From Paramacrobiotus metropolitanus (Eukaryota; Tardigrada; Eutardigrada; Parachela; Macrobiotidae): a DNA stretch of 64,000 nucleotides. The stretch lies in assembly GCF_019649055.1 (NCBI RefSeq), contig NW_026570315.1, positions 310,001 through 374,000 on the forward strand, written 5' to 3'. The notes under the pieces were generated by a model. That model did not search any database and had not been told where the DNA came from. It saw only the letters and a list, made by a program, of their open reading frames with translations. Positions 10,402 through 20,203 of the stretch are shown in pieces. The position numbers and the translations under genes were made by a program. Each line of letters opens with the position of its first letter. Position 1 is the stretch's first letter.

Positions 10402-10887
10402 TTAGTGGAAGCAAGCAATGACCTTGTTTCGCCATTGGTGTGGAACATAAATTTTTGGACACTGACCGCTACGATCTAGTACGCGGCACATCAAGCCTTC
10501 AAATGTAAACAACCGATTTACCTCGAAGCGGAGGAAAGTCGTATCGGCTAAATCTGGTCTCTTTTGTATCTTATGCCTCATTTTACTGTCAGCACACCGC
10601 TGCTGTTCTGCTGCCCAGAATTCTGGTGAAGGGCAATCGCGTTTTGACGGAAAACGATCTTTATCATGCGGTTTCTCTGGCGGCATCATCCACCGACGCG
10701 AGTCTGGACCCCGCGACATACGAGCCGGGAATGGGCTTTCAAGGACTTCATCTACGCTTCTCCGGTCAGTGTTTACAGGGACAATGTTAAGCGTTTTATC
10801 GCCCATGCTCATACATTGAACAGTCTTATTATTAGCGTGATTCACTCCTGCAAACATGTAGGATGTCTCCGGGTGCTGCTGTATCAC
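10402..10887 (-). pseudogene. pol: Probable gypsy integrase N-terminal region
   Basis: The C-terminal third reads TTFLRFEVNRLFTFEGLMCR, then DRSGQCPKIYVPHQWRNKVI and ACFH. This matches the pre-HHCC segment of gypsy integrases (short strand, then VPxxLRxxVLxxxH). The first two thirds are a hydrophilic linker. On the minus strand it comes before the linker and RT of the second gypsy element, so it belongs to another copy or the element is rearranged. Confidence 0.45.
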
Positions 10888-10903
10888 TTCAGCCAGTTTT
10901 GGA

Positions 10904-11368
10904 TTAGTAGGTTAGTTTTTTCACCTCACCCCCACGAACTTGACTGCTTCCTATGTTTGATGTGCCTGTTACAGTTTGCACCGGCACATTACCTTGTGAG
11001 GTGGTTAGCGCTTCACCACCACCCCCCCGAACTAAACTGCTGCCCGCCTGTGTTGATGCTGGCACCGGATGTACTTCCGCTTGTAGTACCACCGTTGTAC
11101 CCAACGAATTGATCTGATGGGCATGAATTTGACTAGCTACCAATTCTAGGACTACTGCCTGTGCCGGATACAATCGCGGCGGGCTATCTGGTTCTCGTAA
11201 ATCTCGCGACAATTCCTCGGCACGCTGAAGGTGAAGTATACACACTTCCGGCTTTGCATTAGCCAACATTGCATGTGCCGATTCATATGGTAAAAATTTT
11301 GTTTCTTTAGCCACGCCGATCCTTTCGGTCAACATTAGCGCTACGAGGAAGCACAGAATCAAAGTCAT
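10904..11368 (-). other. Unrecognised ORF
   Basis: The 154-residue frame has a hydrophobic N-terminus (LILCFLVALML), a helical middle (LHLQRAEELSRDL) and a Gly/Ser/Val-rich end in which SSLVRGGG and SSQVRGGE are a degenerate internal repeat. It could be gag-related debris or chance. Confidence 0.3.
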
Positions 11369-11376
11369 GATCCCGT

Positions 11377-12594
11377 ATGATATCAGGCATCCGGTTAGTC
11401 AGACGCTTTAAAATCTTGAAGCACCCGGCTTCCTTCTGGACAGTCAATGCAGCAATGCAGCAGGAAACGGAAGTCGTGCGCCTAATCGCTGATCGTCTGG
11501 AATTGATGCCCAAACACCAAGCGTTTATCCTACTGAAGTGCAGCCTCAGCGCCCCAAAGGTCGTTCACCTTTTGCGTTGTTGCCCATCTTTCAAGGCTCG
11601 AAACAGCCTCTGCGAGTTCGACGAAGTATTAAGAGTGTCGTTGAAATCCTTCTGCAATGTTCGCTTAGACACAATTGCGTGGCATCAAGCTTCACTGCCA
11701 GTGCGCTGTGGTGATCTCGAAATCCGACGGGTACAAGAATTATCCCTGCCGGCTTATCTAGCCTCGATTCACGCTACCCAAAGTCTGGTTTCCCGACTAC
11801 TGCCGTACCAAGCAGGTATTAATGTGACAGATCACGTTGCCCTTTGGAGGTTCCTCTCCGACGACGCATCGCCTCCTTTGCCAGAAAGCCGAAATTTGCA
11901 ACGCGCATGGAACACACCATACTGTCTAGCCGAGCAGGCAATTTGGCTGCACGAGGCTTCAGATTCCACCACCAAAGGCCGGCTACTGGCTACTGCAACT
12001 CCAGAGTCAGGCTATTGGACGCACGCACTTCCCTCATCCGTAATCGGCAACCTCATGGATGACGAGTCGTATCGGATCGCCGTCGCAAATAGACTTGGCG
12101 TACCGGCGTCATCCGATCACCAGTGCAGGTGCGGAAGCGATGTCGCCACGGATGGTCACCTTGGTTTGAGTTGCAGATTTTCAGCGGGTAGACGGCCAAG
12201 ACACGACTGCATCGACGACATCCTTCGCCGGGCACTGGTTTCGGTAGATGTCCCTGCTCGAACGGAACCAAGAGGCATGCACCCTGAAAACGGAACACGC
12301 CCCTCAGTGCGTGTCCCATGGAAAAGGGGACTCTGCCTGACATGGAATGTAACCGTTGTTGATACAGTCGCCTGTTCTTATTTGGATCACTCAAGTGTAA
12401 AGACCGGAGCGGCAGCGGATCAGGCTAAAGCCGAGAAAGCAGTAAAATACAGCTTCCTGTCGGCACGTTATGAATTAAGCCTGTCGGCTTCGAGACATTC
12501 GGTAGTTTTGGTACATCTGCTAAGTGATTTGTTAATGAGATTTGGAAGAAAATTTCGCTACAAACCGGCGATATCCGTAGCCTCGAGTATTTAA
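11377..12594 (+). pseudogene. Non-LTR reverse transcriptase C-terminal region
   Basis: A 405-residue open frame. It starts in the thumb region (DRLELMPKHQAFILLKCSLSAPK, LLRCCPSF), continues through WHQASLPVRCGDLEIRRVQE and SLPAYLASIHATQSLV, and ends with a Cys/His cluster (CRCGSDVATDGHLGLSC) followed by SAGRRPRHDCIDDILRRAL and KRGLCLTWNVTVVDTVA. This C-terminal architecture is common in a non-LTR family of aquatic invertebrates. The catalytic palm is absent, so the copy is 5'-truncated, which is normal for target-primed integration. The C-terminal part has a relative on the minus strand at 25563-26297. The ATG at 11377 is only the first Met of a fragment. Confidence 0.75.
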
Positions 12595-13182
12595 AACAGA
12601 ATATTTCTTTGGTTGTTCAACGGGGTAACGCTGCTTCTGTAACTAGTACAGTACTGTTGAGAACTTTGTTTCGTTTAATCGTAAATAGACCTTGATATTG
12701 TTATCGAGCCATGGAAATAAAGTACATTCAGCAGAGCAGCTCGCCAGCGCGTTGTCAGTCAGTCGATAAAGTGTGCAGGTGTTTGGCTTTTCCGCATAGT
12801 TCGCAGCGTACACACTGCTCGCTCAGCAGGACTGATCCCGTTTCAGTCTCTGCCTGTGGATCTCTTCCTGGTCCAGCATTAGACGCCGTTTGCGGAGCTG
12901 ACGGTATATAGCAGCCGTACGAAGCTGGTGTATATAGTGTGTTCTAAATCAAATGTGGTTCTGATGGCTAACCGGTCGAGACTGCGGTTGTCCGTGTGCT
13001 TTTGAATTGTATTTGTACTTTGGTATTTTCTTGAATGTTCGTTTTGTTTGGTTTTGCTAACCCGATGCGCCTCGGGCGTACACGAGTCTCACGGTTGCAA
13101 TTTCTGTTTGCAGACTTTTAGCTTCTCATTCTTACAGAGTCGGGGTTTTATATAATTGTATCGTCGTAAATGTAATGCAGTA
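12595..13182. other. No gene recognised
   Basis: This follows the non-LTR fragment and may contain its 3' untranslated tail. No poly(A) or microsatellite tail is obvious, and only short frames exist. Confidence 0.4.
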
Positions 13183-13344
13183 GTGAGCCTGCGCAGTCCG
13201 CCGTAAACCGTAAAACGGGCACCGCTTTTAATCAAGAGTACAGAGTTAGACAGAGCGTGTGTCTAACAAATTTCTGTCTGCTCCCTTGATTAAATGCGTT
13301 TAACGGCGCCCGGTCCCCTGTCAAGGCGGACTGCGCAGGCTCAC
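13183..13344. mobile_element. 162-bp MITE with 20-bp perfect terminal inverted repeats and TA duplication
   Basis: GTGAGCCTGCGCAGTCCGCC at 13183-13202 is repeated in perfect inverse at 13325-13344, and the element is flanked by TA on both sides. The interior also folds back: TTAATCAAG pairs with CTTGATTAA and GTTAGAC with GTCTAAC. A TA target and long TIRs point to a Tc1/mariner-superfamily derivative. No coding capacity. The perfect TIRs suggest recent activity. Confidence 0.85.
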
Positions 13345-13482
13345 TAGAGTCAGATTTCGCTTCGGGTAGATCATAGCTTTTGCAAATTATTTAGTTATGC
13401 GATATTGCGATTATCAGCTCATACTCGGTCCCTGAGTAAGGTCGGTAGGACAGATTAGTTACAATAATTGTTACTGACACAT

Positions 13483-13632
13483 GAGTCTCAGGCACCGATG
13501 AACAGTATAACTTCGCCTCTGAAAAGTTGTAGCCTGAGCCTTTTGCGATACTACGACGGCGCGTTACTATGGGTAGGCTGCGTTATACATATACCGCTCG
13601 CTTGCATTGTTCATCGGTCCCTGAGACAGGCT
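13483..13632. repeat. Imperfect inverted repeat, possible second MITE
   Basis: AGTCTCAGGCACCGATGAACA near 13483-13508 pairs with TGTTCATCGGTCCCTGAGAC near 13608-13632, about 20 of 23 positions. A third, shorter relative (CGGTCCCTGAG) lies at about 13427. Target duplication was not identified. Confidence 0.55.
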
Positions 13633-13751
13633 TAGAGGCCACTAACGTCTGGCTGTATTATGCGCTATAAAACTGCCTGATTTACTGTTACAGAAGTGCT
13701 GTAGATGTACACTGCAGTATCGCAGCATTTGAGACGGCGCGCAGCTTTTTT

Positions 13752-14453
13752 CTAGCGAAAGAAATTGTATAACTTCGAGCCTTTCTGGCCCAGACTTTGA
13801 ATGAACTTGACGATGTCTAGTGACATTGATGATTCACTTTCTGGGCTAGTTCCCCAGCCGTGACCGTACTGATATGGCGTTGTTGTGGTAGGATACTGGC
13901 CCCAACCTTGAATAACGGGCCACCAAGTGGTCGTAATTGAATACTGGCAGTTCCAAGCACAGTTATTAACTACGTAATCTGGGCAACCGTCATAAGCTCG
14001 CTTTTTGCGACCAGACGGAGCTGTGGTTGTAGTTGTGGTCGTAGTAAACGTGGCAGGGCCGGTGGTGGTGGTAGTAGTGGTAGTGTCGGTGGTGGTGGTA
14101 GTTGTAGGGCCAGTGGTTGTAGTAGTGGTAGGGCCGGTAGTGGTGGTAGTAGTAGGGCCGGTAGTGGTGGTAGTAGTAGGGCCGGTAGTGGTGGCAGTGC
14201 TCGGGCCGGTGGTTGTAGTGGTAGGGCCTGTGGTGGTGGTAAAGGTGCAGCCCTCAGGGCCGTTAACGCAGTTCATGAAGCAAGTATAGTAATTAGATCC
14301 GGAGTTCTGCCGATTGTCTAAATCGGATATTAGTGCTCCCGTGTCCTGTCGCTCTAAGCCGTTGTTTCTAGTCAGCTTAATGCGCGCAATAGGCGATGGC
14401 TCTGCAATGTAAGTGCGCATATAAAGCAACAGCGTTAGCCATCGATATATCAT
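13752..14453 (-). CDS. Secreted Thr-rich mucin-like protein, candidate host gene
   Basis: The protein of about 233 residues starts at the ATG at 14453; the open frame extends a few codons further upstream without ATG. A short hydrophobic N-terminus (YRWLTLLLYM) could be a signal peptide. A Cys pair (CFMNC, then GC) precedes about 80 residues of Thr-rich TTTTTGP repeats, a typical O-glycosylated mucin-like stretch. A dibasic GRKKR site follows, as in proprotein-convertase substrates. The C-terminal domain has CPDYVVNNCAWNC, several Trp/Tyr, and an amphipathic end (DIVKFIQSLGQKGSKLYNFF). No transposon domain is present. It could be a secreted peptide precursor, a cell-surface mucin, or one exon of a larger gene. 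Confidence 0.5.
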   Translation of the reverse strand: MIYRWLTLLLYMRTYIAEPSPIARIKLTRNNGLERQDTGALISDLDNRQNSGSNYYTCFMNCVNGPEGCTFTTTTGPTTTTTGPSTATTTGPTTTTTTGPTTTTTTGPTTTTTTGPTTTTTTDTTTTTTTTGPATFTTTTTTTTAPSGRKKRAYDGCPDYVVNNCAWNCQYSITTTWWPVIQGWGQYPTTTTPYQYGHGWGTSPESESSMSLDIVKFIQSLGQKGSKLYNFFR

Positions 14454-14462
14454 TTTTAGCAA

Positions 14463-15720
14463 GAGGTTATAGAAAGTGACAGTTTATGAACACTTTGTAG
14501 GGCGATGTCTCTTGGAATAATTCCAGTGAATGTAAATCGCTTTGCGTTTACCATTAGCTGAGTAGCATGCTACAATGTATTTGAAGTAACTTCAGAGCCT
14601 AGGGTAAAGGTAAGTTATGGCAAAACTGGGGTTTTATACCATCGAGGCAATAACCAAACCAGATTCCAGCGGTACGTGCAGGCAGTGTTGCTGCTCATCA
14701 CCTCCCGGCGCAACGTATCTAGTCCATTAACCCATGCGTTAAGGGAAGGCAATTAAAGCAAAAATACTTGATGACCTTGACTGCCCCAAGCAGACTGTTC
14801 CAATCTACCGTCCAGAGAGTCTTGAAAGTTTATCGGCAGTTACAAATCTTCTGATTAGTACTACCATAAAATTTCATGCAAGAAATTACGTGTGCGCCTT
14901 ACAATGTTAATAGAAACATAATGACCGACTTAATTAAAACATGCTTACATCCTTGTGGCTTCATGCAGTTTGGTGCTTGTTACAGCCGACGTGGTATTAG
15001 ACGACTATGCAACGCGGCCGTTAGGATGGGCAAAAAACATGGCCTGGTGCCACCTTGATTGAACAGAGCCGATGGAAATAGTTCGCTGATAGGGCAAAAT
15101 TGCATCTAGGAAGCGGAGAACCGAAGATGTGGTATCTATAAACCATCTACACTCCTGGGAGACGTATAAAAAGCCCTCATCGCCACTGTCTAGTAGCCGA
15201 TTCCGATTTTAAAGTCAAAACCACTGCAAGCCCGCCCATCGAAATTTCGCTCTGACCACGTCTAATGGCTATACACAATTCTCTGACACGTTGTGCCGCG
15301 GAATTTTCGTCCCTTGAGCTGGGTTAGAGCAGCCTTCTCTTTCGCGTTTTGAACATAGAGCATTCGTCTTTGACTTTCAAAAGGTGTGCCGCGTTGTTTT
15401 GGTTGTGGTATTCCCAGAACCCACTACCCATGCGATTTTTGGCTCATTTGTTAGTGGAAATACTTCGGTGCACCCGAATCTGTAAGTCCACGTCATCTAA
15501 AGGCTGCAATAATTCCCAACGGCAGAATACTGACCATGAAACGGACTTCCGACTCTAATGGTTATTCTGCGTACCAAGTATTCTTGCGTCTAACGTAGCA
15601 GCGAAACGTAAAGAACAGGGGGCTGCGTGACGCACACTTCAGCCTTGCGTATACGTACACTTTCTACCTGCACCGCATAAGCAGCTATGTGTACACAGTC
15701 ACCCCGTGGATACGTATATC
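14463..15720. other. No gene recognised
   Basis: This is upstream of the Thr-rich gene on its strand and would include its promoter, but no clear TATA box is placed. Short frames at 14876-15058 and 15349-15558 have no recognisable content. Confidence 0.4.
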
Positions 15721-15746
15721 GTTTAGGGTTTAGGGTTTAGGGTTTA
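15721..15746 (+). repeat. TTTAGGG telomere-type array, about 3.7 units
   Basis: Twenty-six bases of perfect TTTAGGG repeat stand alone in unique-looking sequence. This unit is the telomere repeat of most plants, many algae, oomycetes and some apicomplexans, whereas typical animals use TTAGGG or TTAGG. It may be an interstitial telomeric sequence or a chance microsatellite. Confidence 0.8.
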
Positions 15747-16440
15747 TTGCTTAATGTCTACAGATACAAGGAATCACTCCTTATCAAGACCTATAGACAA
15801 ACATATTATAAAACCAAAACAAGAATTTAAAACAAAGCAACAACAGTGCATGTACAGTACAGCTACAACAACAACTGGAAAATTTTAAAGGCCAAAATCA
15901 ATCGAGAAATGATCGATGATCCGTTGTTTCAGAAACAGATTTTCTAAAACTTTCTGATGGGAAAGTTGTGGAATCTTAAGCAACTAAGCAAGTTCACTTC
16001 GAAAGCGCTAGATTTTTGTATTCTGTACTAAACGTTAACCAGCAGACCCGGGCAAGTTGCGGGGGAAAATGGAATAGTTCAAGGCAAAAAACAATTGTTT
16101 CAACTACTTCCATAGATCTATGTAATCTATGACCATAGATCTTCACGATGGCATTACAACATTAGCTGTAGTTGAACAGCACTTTTAACGCGTTCTGTAT
16201 GATACAGAGCCGGAAGTTCTGTAAAATTGAATGTTTACCAATCGTGCACCGCTGAATCTTACAGAGCGTTAGAGAGCAGCGAGACCACTAACTCAAAATG
16301 TGTGCCCGTACAGTTAATTCGAATTAATTTTAATTTATTTTTCACCATGTGTCGGTGATTTCAGATAGTCACACTCTGTCTTGCTTTTTGACACTTCATT
16401 TTTGGCACGTACGGTTTCCATTCTCCATTAGTAAGATTTT
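15747..16440. other. No gene recognised
   Basis: AT-rich sequence with scattered short frames. Nothing could be identified. Confidence 0.4.
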
Positions 16441-16451
16441 GACAAAAGTGT

Positions 16452-16697
16452 TCGAATACGAGTTCTCGTAAAAAACTTCACCGCGACTTGCAAACCCTTT
16501 GTGAGCTGGAGATTGTTGAAAAAGCGCTTGATGAGCCTTCGAGCAGCAGTAGCGACGACTCATCTGAGAGTTCGAGTGAATCGTCGGAGAGTGAAACGGA
16601 TGAGATTTTTGAATTCACAGCCTTGAAATCCACTAAACGATTCGAAGTGGCAATTTTACCGCACTATGGTCGGAAAAATAGCCTTTTGCTATTTTAA
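16452..16697 (+). CDS. Acidic Ser-rich exon-like fragment, cut by repeat
   Basis: An open stretch reads RKKLHRDLQTLCELEIVEKAL followed by a Ser/Asp/Glu run (SSSSSDDSSESSSESSESETDEIFEF). It has no good ATG, but TTTTGACAAAAG just upstream could serve as a splice acceptor. The frame runs into an AATAGCC-type repeat at about 16664 and stops. The composition resembles N-terminal parts of harbinger-type nucleases or nuclear proteins, but no domain confirms this. Confidence 0.3.
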   Translation, partial: SNTSSRKKLHRDLQTLCELEIVEKALDEPSSSSSDDSSESSSESSESETDEIFEFTALKSTKRFEVAILPHYGRKNSLLLF

Positions 16698-16704
16698 CGC
16701 ATAC
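16664..16704. repeat. AATAGCC palindromic repeat, left part, interrupted by LTR
   Basis: Contains AATAGCCTTTTGCTATTTTA, a short palindromic unit seen in arrays at 27838-28020 and, inverted, at 35655-35755. It continues after the solo LTR at 17121-17175. The last four bases, ATAC, are the target duplication. Confidence 0.75.
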
Positions 16705-17120
16705 TGTTGGGCCAGTCGCTATGGCAGCCTACGAGTATGGCAGCTAGCGACAGTCCCGCTTCCGGTGCATGGCTCAGTGGTGCACAATATCGCACACACT
16801 CACGCCTGCACGCACTCGCTTAGTCGACGCCGAATCACTGGCCTCGACTCCGCCTTGCCACACCTACGGCTTGACGTCTCGGCCAATCAGCGTTCGCCAT
16901 CGCTCGTGTTGGATCTGCCCAGTGCCGCATTAGGCTTTTCTATGTTACGGCTCGATATGCCTCTTGTTCATGATTCAGTAATCACTCTCACGCTGTGCTG
17001 TACACAAGCATACCGGCGATATCGAGCCTTCACGTGCTTTGTGTTTTGGTTCTTGCATTATTGATTCCTCAATAAAGCCTTTGTTCTCACGATCGTGAGC
17101 CTTTGTCGCCAGCTGTCACA
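16705..17120 (+). mobile_element. Solo LTR, 416 bp, with ATAC target duplication
   Basis: Begins TGTTGGGCCAGTCGC and ends AGCTGTCACA, with ATAC at 16701-16704 and 17121-17124. A poly(A) signal AATAAA lies at 17071-17076 in a CTCAATAAAGCC context. The LTR at 63120-63532 is the same family in inverse orientation, and the one ending at 28573 is a relative. No primer-binding site follows, and the split AATAGCC repeat resumes directly, so this is a recombined solo LTR. Confidence 0.9.
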
Positions 17121-17175
17121 ATACTGCGTTACAATAGTCGTTAGCTATTTTGCCGTAGTATGGGTGGCAAAACAC
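17121..17175. repeat. AATAGCC palindromic repeat, right part
   Basis: Begins with the ATAC duplication, then ACTGCGTTACAATAGTCG and TAGCTATTTTGCCG, continuing the unit interrupted at 16704. Confidence 0.7.
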
Positions 17176-17229
17176 ACTTTAAATCGTATCCGAACGTTCT
17201 GGTCTGTGCGTACAGTTGCCACACATTAA

Positions 17230-17480
17230 TTTTGGTCTCCGGGATACACTTTACGTGTACTCCGGCCTGGTCACTGGAAAATACTGTCCGACCGGTGTCT
17301 GAAGTATGGGATCAGTCGGGTCGAGTCGTTGTTCATCTGCATTAAAAATCGGTTCCGCACTTCCGTCAACTGGCGACACGGGAGCAACCCCGGCTCGAAC
17401 AGTGACAAGCGGTAACGGTTTTGTCGGATTGTCCATCAGAAAGTTGACAGAGCTCCCCGTCGAGCTCTGTCTGGTGAATC
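17230..17480 (-). pseudogene. gag: Gag N-terminal fragment, inverted relative to adjacent gag
   Basis: On the minus strand the sequence reads PTKPLPLVTVRAGVAPVSPVDG. A close relative lies on the minus strand at about 34880-35110 (TKPLPVGSVRDEAAPVSPFDG). In the 28-35 kb element that piece is at the 5' side of gag, next to a coiled coil. Here it is followed, from about 17550, by gag sequence on the opposite strand, so a small inversion has occurred. Confidence 0.6.
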
Positions 17481-17549
17481 GGCGGATTGCAGGCGGACTA
17501 CTGACTCAGCGACGTCACCGCTTGGACCGCCGAAGACACCGGCAAAACC

Positions 17550-19900
17550 TTTAACGAGACGACCCGGGCAGGATGAAAAATAAATTCGTGGCCGAATAGT
17601 ATTGCTAGACCTTGGACTTTGCGAGGGCCAATCCATCCGGACGGTGGATGGGCCCCCGCGAAGTCCAAAGCGGTGGGCCGATCCACCCGGTTTCGGATAC
17701 CAGCTCGGGACGGCAACTCCCGGCTTTTCTGATGGAGTTCTGCTAAACCCGGTCCAACCGGTATTTGCTGGCATCCAGGCAGACGCCCGGCATGATGCTT
17801 CAGCTGAACGGGATTTGCTTGGACAGCCGATCCGGCCCGATCGGCTCTCTGTATCAGCTGGCCGTCATGATGCTGCAGCCCGACAAAGCTTTGCGACACC
17901 CCGTCACCACGGAAAACAGTTTGCTCTGTCCGGATTATAACTCGACCCGGCACAGCGGCCAGCTGTCGGGGAACAGTGGTCGGCCGCGGTTGCGCAACAA
18001 CCCGAAGATGTATACCGCCTACCTGAACGGACATTGCGAGAACCGGAAATCGTACCAAGGCGACCTACACGTGTGGGGCGGCAATCATCCCCGGTGCAAA
18101 TGCGGGATCAGAGACAGGATCAGCAGGATGGATCGGAAGGCTTTGACAACCGGATAAAAACAGTCACAGCCATGACGACCGATACGAGGAAGACCGCAGC
18201 CGCCGATATAGGTTGGTCCGACCTCAGCGAGACGTAGGGAAATCGTAGTCAGAGGAATTGATCAAAGAGCGATCGCGCCGCAAAAACGACCTGACTAGCC
18301 GTAAACGCGAGATGAAGAGAGAGAGAAATGCTAGAATTACTGTAGCACACAGGTTCAGCAGTAAGCGTGTCGGGGAACCATGACCACCGGAACGCCAGAC
18401 ATGCTGTTCGTCGTAACAATCGGCGGGACGGCCGCGCCGACTTCGATGGAGACCAGCGACTCGGTCGGCACTAACCGAGCACAGCAACCCGGCTGGCACT
18501 AACCGGAACCGACAAAATGCCATTAAATCGCACATGCTCGGGCGAGCGCTGCTGCTGGCTACCAGTCGGGACACGGATCTGAATATGTTCGATAGTGACA
18601 TGCTGAAAGTGGACGGATGGAAAATCGGTTGTAACGGGGATGCTGAATTCACGGTTGAGGTGAGCGGGGCTCTCACTGTTAATGCGGCGGACTATGACCA
18701 GGTGCAAACGGCGGCCGCACCGGAGAAAAGCTAGCCGTTTTGCTTGGATGGCCAAGTTTATAGCAAGATTCGCCGATCGGAAGAAGGACATCGACGCCTT
18801 AGCGGAGGCCACCGGCCGGCGGTACCGGCAGGAATACAAAACACCGGAACAGTTTTGCGAGGCGATGACAGTCTTCAGGTACCGAGTCAGCCTTCAGGAG
18901 AAGGTGTGTTAAACAAATTGCGTAACAACGTGGACAACCACGACCTGAAGCAGGCTTTGGACATTTACAGACCGAAATCGCTCTACAGACCAAAATCGAC
19001 CGCAGACGTCTTTACAGACGTCTGCGGGCATGGTCGGGAAGCCACAATACGAATCGTTTAACCGCACGGGTCGTGCCTTACAGGGCGCAGCCGCTTGGAC
19101 GACTCGCGCTGTCCCCTAATCGCCAGCGACGGAGGCGGACTGTACGTGGACCATCCTAGCAGCCGCTTATTAGGTCAAGTCACCACCAACACGGTTAGCG
19201 ACTTCCACATACGGTACCCGAAATGTTGTTCGTTCCGGTGTAGTCACAGCAGAAGTATTAATTTTCACGAATACGCATTTGCTATTAACTCGGCACCTGC
19301 AGGCGACCCCGCCACCGATGCAGCACGGACAGAGACAGTCGAGCCTGCATGGGTCAGGGACGTAAGGCAGCGTCTATGGCCCAGGCAGGCTCGAGAATTA
19401 CACTGTAGTTATAGCCCGGACTCGGGAACCGGGAGGGCTCGGGTATCCCGAATCAAACTGGCCCGCCACGATGTTCGGGACCAGAGACGACGGATATCTA
19501 CATCAAGCGGTTGGAGCGGAAATTTAAGCGCTGGACTAAACTGAAACGGTCACCTGCCAACGTTGCATGGCGACCAACCATGCAACGGCAGTGTGCGGAT
19601 TTGCGGCCGGCGACTGGAACCAGAAACCGTATCGACGTTGGCATGAGTTTTGTCCCTGTCAGTACCTAGACAGACTGCCGGTCGGCGCGGCGAGTCCTAG
19701 CAGGGCCGCTCTAGCGCTCCCGCTTAAAGCACGTCCGACCGAACAGCCGGCAACGGGGTTTACGTTTCAAAGCAGGCGGCAACCAGGGAAGGCCCGGGCC
19801 GGCAAGGGGAACAACCTCGGTGGTGAATTTGAAGGACGCGGCGGGGCCGGCCAAAGCATGTCGCCGATGCGCCAGCGTTGACGTCGTCATCGGCAGGCAA
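17550..19900 (+). pseudogene. gag: Degenerate gag of gypsy-like element
   Basis: The plus strand matches the gag region at about 33600-32870 (minus) almost base by base in places: GTTTCGGATACCA, GCCCGGCATGATGC, GGGGAACAGTGGT. A capsid-like segment at 18682-18912 reads RYRQEYKTPEQFCEAMTVF, comparable to KFKPGKETPEQFYQAMMKF in the 19-kb element. Many frame changes and stops are present and no pol follows. The far end (19560-19900) is Gly/Arg-rich and could be nucleocapsid, but no zinc knuckle is intact. Confidence 0.55.
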
Positions 19901-20037
19901 ACCGATGTAACCCGTCATTCGGCACCGGCCAGTCACAGAGACAGCTGTAGCTAATGGTGCAGCCCGGATGAACGGGCGCAACGGCTTATCAACAGCAGCA
20001 TCCGATGATGCAGCCTAGAAACGCACACGCCTCGGTA

Positions 20038-20093
20038 TATTGTTTGTTTGTTTGTTTGTTTAATCAGCTTAACGTCTACAACAATCAGGTGAA
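20038..20093 (+). repeat. Dispersed repeat: TTTG microsatellite plus AACGTC core
   Basis: (TTTG)n is followed by TCAGCTTAACGTCTACAAC and ATCAGGT. The same arrangement occurs at 27622-27676. It resembles abundant SINE-like sequences of invertebrates in which (TTTG)n abuts an AACGTC core. Confidence 0.65.
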
Positions 20094-20203
20094 ACCTGCA
20101 CGAGGTTGTAGACAAACGCAGAAGATCAGCTGCCACAATAATGGGCAGCCACTTTTAACAGTTCTTTGAGATATCGCAATAACTTAACATGTAATAATAA
20201 TAC

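Noticed and set aside
14005-14289. Plus-strand poly-Val open frame
   Set aside because: It is the antisense shadow of the Thr-repeat region of the minus-strand gene; GTN runs are simply ACN complemented.
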